This document shows, in pieces, positions 45,275-54,548 of a stretch of DNA of 64,000 nt. The position numbers were made by a program, and so were the translations under genes. Under the pieces are notes generated by a model that worked only from the letters and a program-made list of their open reading frames with translations, did not search any database and had not been told where the DNA came from. Origin of the DNA: Nonomuraea africana (lineage in GTDB: Bacteria > Actinomycetota > Actinomycetes > Streptosporangiales > Streptosporangiaceae); NCBI RefSeq assembly GCF_014873535.1, contig NZ_JADBEF010000001.1, positions 434,001 to 498,000 on the forward strand, read 5' to 3'. Within the stretch, counting starts at the first letter, position 1. Every line of letters starts with the position of its first letter.

Positions 45275-46875
45275 TCAGGCCGGGTGGGTCATCCGCCCGG
45301 CCGGGACACAACGGAATCCCCTGGTCTGGCCCACAGAGCGGGAAACCAGCGGGTAGCGGCACAGGTTGCGGTGAACTCGCTCGCCGGATGCGGTCGTCAG
45401 GGTGGCGGAGAGAGTGGCCGGAGGCCGGCCGTGCTCCACCCAGGCGATCAGCGCGGCGAGATCGTCGGCCTGGCCCCCGCTCAGGCCGCAGTGCTCGGTA
45501 CCCGGCGCCAGGAACAGCCGGAAGAAGTCATCGACGTCACCTCCGGTCGCGCGCTCCACACGCCGCCGGTAATCGACCGTGCCCTCCGTGGGAATCAGCT
45601 GGTCGCGGGTGCCGTGCCAGGTGAGGAGCTTGCCGCCGGCGTCGCGGAACGCCGACAGGTCGGCGTCACGGGTGCCGATGACATCGTCGTAAGCGGTTCG
45701 GGCCTGCCGAAAGAGCTCTTCGAACTTCGAGTAGGTGAGCTTGGATGTGTCGTACTCCGGGTTCTTCTTCACGAAGGTCGCGGCCCAGGCTGCGGGGACG
45801 AGGAACGGAACACCGTGAACGGCGCCGGACTCGTCCGGCGCGCTCGCGGCGAGAAAGTCAAAGGACGCGCCGACCGGCAGCCCGTACCAGAGACGCTTGC
45901 CGCTTCGAGTGCGCGGTCCGTCCCAGATCGCGCCGACCACGGCCGCGTCCGCCGCAGTGATCGTGACCTCTTTGCCGTCGCACACGATCTTCTTACCGAT
46001 CAGTCTGCGCGGGTCGTAATCGCAGGCACCGCTGACGAGGCCGTCGCGGAGGCCGTCGCGGAGGCCGTCGCGGCCGTCGCAGGCCCGCAGCGCCGCCGCG
46101 TTGAAGGCGCCGAACTCGCACGACGTCGGGTAGGTCTTACGCTCATTCATCACCACCTGCGGCCAGAGCGTGGCGATCTCGAACTGGTTCCAGTTGATGC
46201 CGGGCGCGTTGGCGAGGATCCCGTCGAAGTCATTCGGGTAGCGCTGGGCCTCCATGAAGCCCTGGCGGCCGCCGGTTGAGCAGCCGTTCCAGTAGGAGTA
46301 AGACGCGGCCTTGCCATAGACGGCGGCGATGACCTGCTTGCCGACGAGCGCCAGTTCATGTTGGGACCGGTCGGCGAAGTTCGTCAGCAGTGTCTGGTCG
46401 ATCCGGCCGTCCTTCAGCGCCCAGCTGGTGTCGATGCGTCGCCGACCCCCGCGTCCGTAGTGGCCATCGCATAACCCTGCTTGACACCCGTGGACAGGGC
46501 CGCGCCGTTGTCACCCGCGGCATAAGCGCTGCCGCCCGCAGCCTGGAAGCGGCCATTCCACCCGGTGTCCGGCAGCCAGACCCGAACCCTGGCGTGATCG
46601 CCCCCGTGGGTGAGGGTGACGGTCACCTCGCAGCGCGCGGGAACGTCCGGCACCGGGAAACCGCCGAGGGGCGGCACCCCGGGCACTTGAAACGTGCCCG
46701 CCGGCCGGCTCACCGCGGTCACCGACTCCACCTCCGCGCCGGCCGGGGCTTCGACAGGGATGGGGGAGCATTCGGACGGGGTGGACACGGTGAGGCTCGC
46801 GGCGCTGACCGGTGCATAGACGGCGGTCGCGGCCGCTACGGCGGCCGTCGCGATCAGCAGGAACCTTCGTTTCAT
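45275..46875 (-). pseudogene. Secreted tannase/feruloyl-esterase-family hydrolase (second copy), one frameshift
   Basis: ATG at 46875 behind AGGAGAG, signal peptide MKRRFLLIATAAVAAATAVY. Cys-framed nucleophile YWNGCSTGGRQGFMEAQRYP, acid region GGKLLTWHGTRDQLIPTEGT, and FLAPGTEHCG. The frame changes once near 46436 (TTDAGVGD, then RIDTSWALKDGRIDQTLLTN in another frame). The segment RDGLRDGLRDGL is coded by a 12-bp tandem repeat. Paralogue of the gene at 33.4-35.1 kb; both have motif CCGTCA-NN-TGACYGATGYG in front. May be a sequence error rather than a pseudogene. Confidence 0.88.
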
Positions 46876-46934
46876 GATCTCTCCTAGGGGAGTACGGCTG
46901 GCGGCCCTCACTGTCGCCGCCGCCCTGTTCACCG

Positions 46935-46953
46935 CGCATCGGTCACCTGACGC
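46935..46953 (-). promoter_or_regulatory. Motif CCGTCA-NN-TGACYGATGYG (copy 4)
   Basis: Minus strand GCGTCAGGTGACCGATGCG, 60 bases upstream of the second tannase-like gene, facing it. Confidence 0.7.
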
Positions 46954-46980
46954 TCGGTCGTTCCGGCGTCGTCTGACTCA

Positions 46981-46999
46981 CCGTCAGATGACCGATGTG
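46981..46999 (+). promoter_or_regulatory. Motif CCGTCA-NN-TGACYGATGYG (copy 5)
   Basis: CCGTCAGATGACCGATGTG, 61 bases upstream of the secreted alpha/beta hydrolase at 47061. With copy 4 it forms a divergent pair, one motif for each gene. Confidence 0.75.
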
Positions 47000-47060
47000 C
47001 GCGACCCGGGGGCGGCCGAAGGTGGGAGCGTCCGCACCGCCAACTCGGAAGGTGAACTCC

Positions 47061-47858
47061 ATGAACACCCGGTACAGACGACTTTTCGCCGTGGCCGCCG
47101 CGACGGTCGTTGCCGTCGGCGTTTTTCCCGTCGCCGCCATGGCAGACTCGGCCGGCCGGACGCCGAAGCCGACCATCGTCCTGGAACACGGCGCATTCGC
47201 CGACGGCTCCAGCTGGAACCGCGTCATCGCCGGCCTGCGCCGCGACGGCTACCCGGTGGTTGCCGCCGCCAACCCACTGCGCAGCGTCGCCTCCGATGCC
47301 GCCGCGCTGCGCGGCTTGATTGCCCACATCGACGGGCCCGTCATCCTCGTCGGTCACTCGTACGGCGGCAGCGTCATCAGCGCGGCTGGCACCGGAAACA
47401 GCAAGGTCAAGGCCCTCGTCTACGTGGCGGCCTTCCTGCCGGAATCCGGCGAAAGCGCACTCGGCTTGAGCACCAAATTCCCCGGTTCAACCCTGCCCGA
47501 CGCCCTTGAGACGGTTAACGGTCCCGATGGCCCCGACCTGTACATCCGGCAGGATGCCTTCCACCACCAGTTCGCGGCTGACGTCCCTGCCCGTCAGGCA
47601 GCGCTGATGGCCGCATCCCAACGCCCGGTCGCGCAGTCCGCGCTGGAGGAGAAGGCACCGGCCCCTGCCTGGCGGGAGAAGCCGAGCTGGGACGTCATCA
47701 CCACCAAGGACCTCAACATCCCCGCGGCCGCCCAGCGGTTCATGGCTCGACGGGCCAACGCCCACATCACCGAGGTCGCCGCGTCCCACGCGGTCGCCGT
47801 CTCGCACCCCGGCGTCGTCATCGACGTCATCGAAGCCGCTGCCCGCGCAACCCGCTGA
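47061..47858 (+). CDS. Secreted alpha/beta hydrolase (EstC-like)
   Basis: ATG at 47061 behind GGAAGG; 265 residues. Signal peptide MNTRYRRLFAVAAATVVAVG ... AMA, then LEHGAFADGSSWNRVIAGLR (oxyanion), VILVGHSYGGSVISAAGTGN (nucleophile Ser) and the C-terminal ITEVAASHAVAVSHPGVVID (His). It is the exported counterpart of the hydrolase at 24.8-25.5 kb. Eight bases separate it from the VOC gene, so the two form an operon under motif copy 5. Confidence 0.93.
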   Translation: MNTRYRRLFAVAAATVVAVGVFPVAAMADSAGRTPKPTIVLEHGAFADGSSWNRVIAGLRRDGYPVVAAANPLRSVASDAAALRGLIAHIDGPVILVGHSYGGSVISAAGTGNSKVKALVYVAAFLPESGESALGLSTKFPGSTLPDALETVNGPDGPDLYIRQDAFHHQFAADVPARQAALMAASQRPVAQSALEEKAPAPAWREKPSWDVITTKDLNIPAAAQRFMARRANAHITEVAASHAVAVSHPGVVIDVIEAAARATR

Positions 47859-47866
47859 GGAACATC

Positions 47867-48313
47867 ATGGACTGGAAACTCGAGGTCGTCATCGTGCCGG
47901 TGTCCGACGTGGACCGCGCGAAGGCCTTCTACACCGAAACGCTCGGATTCCGGCTCGACGCGGACTTCCCCGTCCGCGACGGCTACCGCGTCATCCAGGT
48001 GACCCCGCCGGGCTCGGCTTGCTCGATCATCTTCGGTGACGGGCTGACCCCGACGGCTCCGGGCACCTACCTGGGCCCGCATCTGATCGTCACCGACCTC
48101 GAAGCCACCCTCAAGGACCTCGCCGCCCGTGGTGTGACGGCGAGCGGGCCGTTCCGCGACGAGTCAGGGGTCTTCCACCACCCCGGCGACGCCGAACGGG
48201 TGCCCGGGTTCCATCCCGAGCGTGCCAGTTACGGCTCGTTCGCCTCCTTCCATGACCCCGACGGGAACCAGTGGTTCCTCCAGGAGGTCACCCAGCGCGC
48301 TCCCGGCCGCTAG
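47867..48313 (+). CDS. VOC-superfamily (glyoxalase/bleomycin resistance fold) protein
   Basis: ATG at 47867 behind GAGGA; 148 residues. It starts MDWKLEVVIVPVSDVDRAKA-FYTETLGFRLDAD and ends SFASFHDPDGNQWFLQEVT, with the terminal metal-ligand Glu position (FLQE) and the paired beta-alpha-beta-beta-beta units of the fold. Could be a lyase, dioxygenase or ligand-binding protein. A dead relative lies at 20.5-20.8 kb. Second gene of the operon with the secreted hydrolase; followed by a terminator. Confidence 0.9.
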   Translation: MDWKLEVVIVPVSDVDRAKAFYTETLGFRLDADFPVRDGYRVIQVTPPGSACSIIFGDGLTPTAPGTYLGPHLIVTDLEATLKDLAARGVTASGPFRDESGVFHHPGDAERVPGFHPERASYGSFASFHDPDGNQWFLQEVTQRAPGR

Positions 48314-48327
48314 ACCGCTGTCCCCAC

Positions 48328-48353
48328 GGGAGGGCGGAACCACCCGCCCTCCC
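48328..48353 (+). terminator. Hairpin terminator after the VOC gene
   Basis: GGGAGGGCGG and CCGCCCTCCC, 10 bp perfect around AACCAC, 15 bases after the stop. Confidence 0.75.
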
Positions 48354-48373
48354 TGTCCACTTTTGGAGATCCT

Positions 48374-49807
48374 GTGCGCATTTTCGACGTCGTCGTCATC
48401 GGTGCCGGACCGGTTGGTGAGAATGTTGCCGACCGGACGGCCGCCGCCGGGTTGAGCACCGTCATCGTGGAAGCCGAACTGGTCGGCGGAGAATGCTCCT
48501 ACTGGGCCTGCGAACCCAGCAAGGCGCTGCTACGGCCGGTACTGCTGCACGCCGAGGCAGGTGGCATGCCCGGCATCAACCCTGGCCCGCTGGACGTCGA
48601 GGCCGTCCTGCGGCATCGCGATCGAATGTCCAGCGGCTGGAACGACCAGCCCCAGGTGCAATGGCTGGAGCAGGCGGGCATCACCCTGATCCGCGGGCAC
48701 GGACGGCTGTCCGGGCCACGGACCGTGGATGTGACCGGTGCCGACGGCGCCATCCTGCGACTGTCCGCCCGGCACGCCGTGGCCATCTGCACCGGAACCC
48801 GGGCCGCCATCCCACCGCTGCCGGACCTCGCCGCCCTGCGTCCCTGGACCAGCCGCGAAGCCACCACCGCCACCCGGGTCCCGCCACGGCTGGCCATCAT
48901 CGGCGGGGGCGTCGTCGCAGTTGAGATGGCCACTGCCTGGCAGGCCCTCGGCTCGCGTGTCACCCTCGTCGTCCGGGAATCCGGGCTGCTTCCCCGGATG
49001 GAACGTTTCGCCGCCGGCCTGGTCACCGACGAGCTCCGCGCCTCGGGCGTCGACCTGCGGTTCGACACAACCCTCACCGCCGCAACCCGCGCCACGGACA
49101 TCCGCCTCGTATTGTCCGACGGAGAGGTGCTCCACACCGACGAACTCCTGCTGGCGACCGGCCGCGCCCCGCGCACTGACGACCTCGGCCTGGAGACCGT
49201 CGGCCTGCGCCCCGGCACCTGGCTGTCGAGCGACGACACCTACACTGTGCCCGGCATCCCCGGCAATTGGCTTTACGCCGTCGGGGACGTCAACCAGCGC
49301 GCCCTCCTCACCCACCAAGGCAAGTACCAAGCGAGGATCGCCGGCACGGTCATCACCGACCGCGCCCGCAACCACCCCCTTGACCGCAGCCAGTGGAGCC
49401 GCCACACCGGAACCGCCGACCACGCCGCCGTCCCGCAGGTCCTCTTCACCGACCCCGAAATCGCCTCCGTCGGTCTCACCACCGACGACGCCGCACGCCT
49501 GGGCCGCGATGTCGACATCGTCGACTACGACCTCGGCGGCGTCGCCGGCGCTCATCAGCACAGCCCCGGATATCGGGGCCGCGCCCGCATCCTCCTCGAC
49601 CCCGCACGCGGCACCGTCCTCGGCGCGACCTTCGCCGGTCGGGGAGTCGCTGAACTTCTCCAGTCTGCGACATTCGCGATCACCGGCGAGATCCCACTTG
49701 ACCGCCTCTGGCACGCCGTCCCGGCCTTTCCCACGCTCAGCGAGGTCTGGCTCCGGCTCCTCGAAACCTACCGGGACACTCCCGCATCCCTGCGTAGTGG
49801 GCGCTGA
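48374..49807 (+). CDS. FAD/NAD(P)-dependent pyridine-nucleotide disulfide oxidoreductase
   Basis: GTG at 48374 behind TGGAG; 477 residues. FAD-binding GAGPVGENVAD (10-20), redox cysteines Cys41 and Cys46 in GGECSYWACEPSKALLRP, NAD(P)-binding IIGGGVVAVEMATAWQ, and the C-terminal dimerisation domain. This is the layout of dihydrolipoamide dehydrogenase and mercuric or mycothione reductases. The C-terminal His-x4-Glu of these enzymes is replaced by HAVPAFPTLSE, close to the usual HAHPTLSE. Substrate unknown; a thiol or quinone in this setting is plausible. Confidence 0.92.
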   Translation: MRIFDVVVIGAGPVGENVADRTAAAGLSTVIVEAELVGGECSYWACEPSKALLRPVLLHAEAGGMPGINPGPLDVEAVLRHRDRMSSGWNDQPQVQWLEQAGITLIRGHGRLSGPRTVDVTGADGAILRLSARHAVAICTGTRAAIPPLPDLAALRPWTSREATTATRVPPRLAIIGGGVVAVEMATAWQALGSRVTLVVRESGLLPRMERFAAGLVTDELRASGVDLRFDTTLTAATRATDIRLVLSDGEVLHTDELLLATGRAPRTDDLGLETVGLRPGTWLSSDDTYTVPGIPGNWLYAVGDVNQRALLTHQGKYQARIAGTVITDRARNHPLDRSQWSRHTGTADHAAVPQVLFTDPEIASVGLTTDDAARLGRDVDIVDYDLGGVAGAHQHSPGYRGRARILLDPARGTVLGATFAGRGVAELLQSATFAITGEIPLDRLWHAVPAFPTLSEVWLRLLETYRDTPASLRSGR

Positions 49808-49834
49808 GACCGGTTCAGAGAAGAGAGCACGAAT

Positions 49835-50158
49835 ATGGAGTGGTTCTTCGCGCCATGGACCCTCATGGCCTACATGAGCGGAGCCTTCGACACGACAGGC
49901 TGGCAAGGGATCGAACGGAACTGGTACGAGCCTCCGGTCCACGCGGAGAGATGGCTGATCGAAATCGTCTATGAGACGGTCGCCGCCGAAACCCGCTGCA
50001 CGAGATGCGGCGCTCCCCTGGACCACCCCCGTATCCGAGCAGACGCCTGGCCCGTCCGGGTCGCTGCCCGCTGCCGTGGCACTGCCCGCCACCGCCACCG
50101 CGCCGACGTCTCTCGCACCCCGGACGGCCTCCGCATCGACCCTCTCATCCGCGCCTGA
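49835..50158 (+). CDS. Small protein with CxxC pair, paralogue of 20976-21302
   Basis: ATG at 49835; 107 residues. MEWFFAPWTLMAYMSGAFDT, then IEIVYETVAAETRCTRCGAP and VRVAARCRGTARHRHRADVS. The CxxC and later Cys/His residues could bind zinc. It lies after the flavin oxidoreductase gene (27-base gap) and before another small gene; the group may be one transcript. Function unknown. Confidence 0.75.
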   Translation: MEWFFAPWTLMAYMSGAFDTTGWQGIERNWYEPPVHAERWLIEIVYETVAAETRCTRCGAPLDHPRIRADAWPVRVAARCRGTARHRHRADVSRTPDGLRIDPLIRA

Positions 50159-50169
50159 TTGGAGCCCCC

Positions 50170-50454
50170 GTGAAAGTGACCTTCGACTCCGTCCACGCCC
50201 TGGCCCATGCACTCCGCCGCGCCGCCAAAGCCCACGCTTCCGACTCCGGCCCAGACCTCGGTTCCAACTGGCCCGATTGGTACGCCCACCACATGGCCGC
50301 CTTCAACAGCTTCGGCCGCTTCACCCATCTCCCCGAGCCAGTCCGACTGGAGGACACGATCGCCACCCCCCCTGCGGCTCCTCCGCCGGACCCCAACGGC
50401 GACCGCGATCCCAACCACGAATTCGTCCTCCGCTACGCCTCTCCAGACTTCTGA
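50170..50454 (+). CDS. Hypothetical 94-residue protein
   Basis: GTG at 50170 with GGAG five bases before; starts MKVTFDSVHALAHALRRAAK and contains GSNWPDWYAHHMAAFNSFGR, with a Pro-rich C-terminus. Similar short proteins (SNWPDWYAxYM) are widespread in actinomycetes with no known function. It begins 11 bases after the CxxC protein gene. Confidence 0.75.
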   Translation: MKVTFDSVHALAHALRRAAKAHASDSGPDLGSNWPDWYAHHMAAFNSFGRFTHLPEPVRLEDTIATPPAAPPPDPNGDRDPNHEFVLRYASPDF

Positions 50455-50516
50455 CGGACTCATCGACCCACCGGACACCGTGTCCGGATCAGCGACGCAC
50501 ACCCTTGGAGCTCCCG

Positions 50517-51464
50517 ATGAACTCATCGACGACGCACGCCGATCCGCTCTCCCCAGGCACCCATACCTACATCGTGGCCGGTCTTGTCCAGCGGTATCAC
50601 GTCCACGGGCGAGGCCCCGTGTGCGTGGCCCACTCCGGGGGGCCCGGCATCTTCTGGGACTACATGCGGATGCCGGCCCTTGAAGAACACCTGACCATGG
50701 TGTACATCGAGCCCATCGGCACCGCCAAGGACAATCACCTGCCCTCGCACCCGCACGGGTACACACGGGAGCGCTACAGCAGTCTCTTGAGAGAGCTCAT
50801 CACCCGGCTCGGTGTCCCGAAGGCGCATCTGCTGGGGCACTCGCATGGTGCCTTCGTCGCCGCCTACCACGCCCTGTACTGCTCCGAGCAGTTGGCAGGC
50901 GTTGTGCTGTATGAGGGCGCTCCCGTCACCGGCCCGGAACATGGCGCCGAGGCGGGTCGCATGGTGGAGGCATTCGCAGCGAAGCACGCCCACCACCCAG
51001 GGCTGCCCGGTGTGCTGGCCGCATTCGGGGCGATGTCGGGCATCTGCAACGACGAGCAAGCCGAGGCGGTCGCCAAGGGCGTGCTGCCGTCGTACTTCGC
51101 CGACTTCTGGGGCAACGAGGAACGGTACGGCCCGCTCCGGGGCGCGATTCGGGCCACGTACATTTCCGGTTTGGAGGAGGATCTCGTTCCCGATACCGTC
51201 GATGATCGCGCTGCTCTCAAGGACCTGAGGGTGCCGGCACTGGTGATCGTGGGCAGGCACGACGTGATCTGCGGTGTGCGCTGGGGGCTTGAACTGGCCG
51301 AGCTGATCCCCGATTCACGCCTGCTGATTCTGGAGAACAGCGGCCATCTGGGGCATGTGGAGGAGCCCGAGCTGTTCGCCGACGCGGTCCGCCGATTTGT
51401 CGCGGAGACTGCGGTCCCCCAGGATGGGGCGGTGGAGGACAGCACCGGACAGGCACCGAGGTGA
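50517..51464 (+). CDS. Alpha/beta hydrolase of the proline-iminopeptidase type
   Basis: ATG at 50517 with GGAG seven bases upstream; 315 residues. Oxyanion HSGGPG at 39-44 (family signature), nucleophile Ser109 in LLGHSHGAFVAAYHALYC, acid in VIVGRHDVICGVRWGLELAE and His in LENSGHLGHVEEPELF. No signal peptide. These enzymes release N-terminal proline or hydrolyse small amides and esters. Last gene of the plus-strand run that starts at 47.1 kb. Confidence 0.92.
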   Translation: MNSSTTHADPLSPGTHTYIVAGLVQRYHVHGRGPVCVAHSGGPGIFWDYMRMPALEEHLTMVYIEPIGTAKDNHLPSHPHGYTRERYSSLLRELITRLGVPKAHLLGHSHGAFVAAYHALYCSEQLAGVVLYEGAPVTGPEHGAEAGRMVEAFAAKHAHHPGLPGVLAAFGAMSGICNDEQAEAVAKGVLPSYFADFWGNEERYGPLRGAIRATYISGLEEDLVPDTVDDRAALKDLRVPALVIVGRHDVICGVRWGLELAELIPDSRLLILENSGHLGHVEEPELFADAVRRFVAETAVPQDGAVEDSTGQAPR

Positions 51465-51489
51465 CTCCGCTTTCGGGCCGGCCCTGAAG

Positions 51490-51827
51490 TCAGTGTGCGG
51501 CGGCATTAGCTGACTGCCGCAGGAATCCATACCGCACCATTGGCGGCGCATGCTAGCGGGGGAACGGTCTGCGTACGCGCGTTTGCACTCGGGGTTGCCG
51601 CACGCCTTCAGCAGGAGAACCTCCGGATTGCCGAGCAGTTCGACGGCCTGTCGGGCGACGGTGGCCAAGGCCTGACAGGGGAACGCCTCGGAGCGCTGGC
51701 CTGCAGTTCCCGGCTGCGCAGTTGCTGGGACTTCGCGTGCGGTCCTGTTAAGGAGGGCGAGTGCGTCGCAGTCGAACTCCTCATCCAGGCGGTGGCTCTG
51801 TAGGTGACTCCGGGAGCCGGATGCCGG
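51490..51827 (-). pseudogene. CGNR zinc-finger regulator, C-terminal remnant
   Basis: Minus strand: SHRLDEEFDCDALALLNRTA, then ALATVARQAVELLGNPEVLL, and the zinc finger CGNPECKRAYADRSPASMRR-QWCGMDSCGSQ. The last motif is CGSQ instead of CGNR and the following basic helix is lost. The N-terminus runs into a stop at about 51828. It was probably a sister of the CGNR regulator at 37.3-37.9 kb. Confidence 0.75.
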
Positions 51828-52031
51828 TCAGCGGCGCTGTGGCGCTCGGTGAGGCTGGAGCCGTGCAGCGAATTCCAGGGCCACCTGAGGGCTCTCAATG
51901 CGAGTAATGGATCGTTACTCTGAGTGATGAAATGCTGGTGACACACGCCGGAACACGATGGCTGAGGCGTTGCGCCAGCCGTAGCCGGAGCCGAAGAAGG
52001 GGATGGCGCCGCGGGCGAGCCGGCTGGGAGG

Positions 52032-52180
52032 TTCAAGCCGTTGATCGACGGGATGCTGCGGGCTGATCTGGATGCGCCGCGCAAGCAGCGGCACACAGCC
52101 AAGCGGGTATTCGCTCGTTTGGTAGATGAGTACCAGGCCGACGGGATGCCGCATCAGATGGTCCGCGCCTATGGCGCCGC
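52032..52180 (+). pseudogene. IS21-family IstA transposase fragment
   Basis: FKPLIDGMLRADLDAPRKQR, then HTAKRVFARLVDEYQADGMP-HQMVRAYGA. LRADLDAPRKQRHTAxRVFxRL is a conserved part of IstA upstream of its DDE core. About 50 residues remain; both ends are lost. Confidence 0.75.
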
Positions 52181-52300
52181 CTCCTCGAACAGCCGCCTCT
52201 TGTCGCCGAATGTCGCGTACAGGCTGGGGGCTGATGCCCATGGCGGCGGTTATTCGTGGGCCGCCGATCAGCAGCACATCGGGACACCTGAATAGTTGGG
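52170..52300 (-). pseudogene. TetR-family regulator, helix-turn-helix fragment, frameshifted
   Basis: Minus strand ITAAMGIS, then after a shift in a C run SLYATFGDKRRLFEEAAP. This is the recognition helix and the following SLYATFGDKxxLF hallmark of TetR DNA-binding domains. The rest of the protein is missing. It abuts the IstA fragment. Confidence 0.65.
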
Positions 52301-52324
52301 CGGCGAGGTCCGGGGAGGCGATCT

Positions 52325-53216
52325 AGGAGTTGTCTTCAAATGTCAGCCCACATAAGGAGTGATGCGAGGGTGACAGCGGCTTGGTAGGACTCGGCGGTCT
52401 TGTCGTGGAGGGTGGCGATCCCTCGCCACTGTTTCAAGCGGTTGAAGCAGCGTTCGACGACGTTGCGCCGTTTGTAGAGCTGCTTGTCGAAGGCCGGGAG
52501 GGCGCCCGTCGCGGTGGCCGCGCCGGCGCCGGTTGCGGATCTGGTCGGACCATTCCGGAATGGTGTGGCCGACGCCCCGCCGCCTGAGCCAGGCCCGGAT
52601 CGTTTTGGAGCTGTAGCTCTTGTCGCCGATGACGTGGTCGGGACGGATGCGCGGCCTTCCCGGACCGGGGCGGGGCACCCGTATCGCGTCCATCGCGGCG
52701 GTGAACTGCGTGCAGTCGTCGGTGTTCCCCGCCCGTGAGGGGTGGAAGCGAGCGGACGCCCCAGGGCATCGCAGGCCAGGTGAATTTTGCTGGTCAGCCC
52801 ACCTCGGGAGCGTCCGAGTGCGGGGCTGCGGGGCCCCTTTTCGGGCCCCCGCAGCATGTTGGTGGGCGCGGACGACGGTGGAGTCGACCGACACGAGCCA
52901 GTCGATGTCCCCAGCCTCGTCCACCCTCGCCTGGGCAGCCTGGAGTATCCGCTCGAACGTGCCGTCCAGAGCCCATCGACGAAAGCGGGTGTGCAGCGTG
53001 GCCCACGGGCCGTACTGCTCGGGCACGTCACGCCAAGCGGTCCCGGTACGGAACTTCCACACGATCCCCGTTGAGAACCGTGCGGCCGTCCAACCGCTTC
53101 CTGCCCTGCAACGACTCGGGCAGCAGCGGACGGACGAACTCCCACTCGGCATCCGACAGTTCATGGTGACGTATCACCGGCCATGATCCACCAGTCGAGA
53201 TCATTTGAAAGACACC
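52325..53216 (-). mobile_element. IS5-family insertion sequence with a broken transposase
   Basis: Ends carry related inverted repeats (AGGAGTTGTCTTCAAATG at 52325 and, inverted, GGTGTCTTTCAAATGATC at about 53216). The transposase, read on the minus strand from about 53175, has ELSDAEWEFVRPLLPESLQG, then TAWRDVPEQYGPWATLHTRF, Asp in LVSVDSTVVRAHQHAAG, GRSRGGLTSKIHLACDALGR, Asp in HVIGDKSYSSKTIRAWLRRR and Glu in RRNVVERCFNRLKQWRGIAT. One frame change is usual in IS5 (orfA/orfB) but at least four are needed here, so it is inactive or error-rich. Confidence 0.85.
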
Positions 53217-53276
53217 GCCCAGCCACCCCCGGCGGCAGCCAAACCTGAACGGCCCGGTCGAGGCCGCCTCGGTTCC

Positions 53277-53831
53277 TACGCTTCTGCAACGGGGTGGTAG
53301 CGCACATCGACCTCGGCAAAGGGTTGTGAGCCGTGGGCGTGTCGCAGCCGGATCGGCCGGCCGCCGGTCGAAGAGCCGGATGCCATCACCGAGCAGGCTC
53401 GGTGCAATGTGCAGGTCGATTTCATCGATCAGGCCGAGTTCGAGCAGTTGGCGGCCAATCGTCGGGGAGAGGACTTCGAGGTTCTTGCCGTCGGCGGCCT
53501 CCAGGCCGATGCGTACTGCCTCGGCCACGTCGCAGTTCAGGAACGTGACGCCGTCGGCGTGCGTGGCGTCTTCGGGGTGGTGGGTGAGGATGAAGATCGG
53601 GCCGTTCCAGTCCTCGCTGTAGGGTCGGGCGCTCGGGTCGCGGTCCCAGCCGTTCCGCCCGCCCAGGACCGCGCCGGTGGTCTCGATGTACTCCTCTTCC
53701 ACGCCGTCGCGGCCGGTGACCCCGCTCAGCCAGTCCATGGCATGGTCCGGGCCCGCCACGAACCCGTCCAGCGACATGCTGAAGTGAAAGAGGACCTTGC
53801 CGGCGGCCCGTTGCGGTTCGATGTCGAACAT
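53277..53831 (-). pseudogene. Dihydrofolate-reductase-family (RibD C-terminal) protein, frameshift near the end
   Basis: ATG at 53831 with AAGGAG six bases upstream; KVLFHFSMSLDGFVAGPDHA, VLGGRNGWDRD, GPIFILTHHPEDATHADGVT, LEVLSPTIGRQLLELGLIDE and DLHIAPSLLGDGIRLFDR show the whole fold with its NADPH-binding region. Near 53370 the frame shifts and the natural end (RLRHAHGSQPFAEVDVRYHP-VAEA) follows in another frame to the stop at 53277. If read uncorrected, the protein runs on into IS5 sequence. It lies between two inverted IS5 ends. Confidence 0.85.
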
Positions 53832-53959
53832 CTGGAGCTCCTTCGCTCGTCGTGCCGGCGCGAAAGCACCCGCTACACAGACAGACCAGACGGACGCCCC
53901 AAACTCATCGCCGCATCCCGGACCGTTCGACCGAGCAGACACGGACCGACCCGGCGGTC

Positions 53960-54146
53960 GATACCCGCGCCCTCCGGCCTTCGACAAGCAGCTCTACAAA
54001 CGGCGCAACGTCGTCGAACGCTGCTTCAACCGCTTGAAACAGTGGCGAGGGATCGCCACCCTCCACGACAAGACCGCCGAGTCCTACCAAGCCGCTGTCA
54101 CCCTCGCATCACTCCTGACGTGGGCTGACATTTGAAGACAACTCCT
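53960..54146 (+). mobile_element. Inverted 3' end of a second IS5 copy
   Basis: FDKQLYKRRNVVERCFNRLK-QWRGIATLHDKTAESYQAAV-TLASLLTWADI, stop, then TTTGAAGACAACTCCTA, nearly identical to the end of the copy at 52325-52510 but in the opposite orientation. The upstream part of this copy is missing. Confidence 0.88.
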
Positions 54147-54545
54147 AGCCCACAGCTGATGGCGCTCAGGCTGCGGTTGAGCGTGAGGCGGCCAGACCCA
54201 GACGGTCGAGCTGGCGCGGGTGTCGCTCCTCGATGTCCCAGTCGACACCGATGGTGGTGCGGTGCCCCTCGCCGAAACCATGGGGAGCGACCAGGCCCGT
54301 ACGGCCAGGGGCCACGCTTACGGACAACCGCGGAAGAGCGGAGTGTCGTTGGGGCCAGGAGGGCGAGGGGTTCGAGCAGACAATGGCGGAGTCGGACATG
54401 AAGTGACCGCGGAGGTGTTCAGGGCATAGCTGGATCCTCTGCCCTGAACAGACGGGGAAGGCGAGTGTGACGTTGACGCCGCGAATCCGGATTCTCCCGC
54501 GCAACGTCGTCTTCGCCCGCCACGCCCATGTCTCCGGTACCCATG
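54147..54545. other. Region with no complete gene
   Basis: On the minus strand the segment ending at 54166 reads PHGFGEGHRTTIGVDWDIEE-RHPRQLDRLGLAASRSTAA and may be the tail of a lost gene. No start or family can be given. Confidence 0.3.
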
Positions 54546-54548
54546 TGA

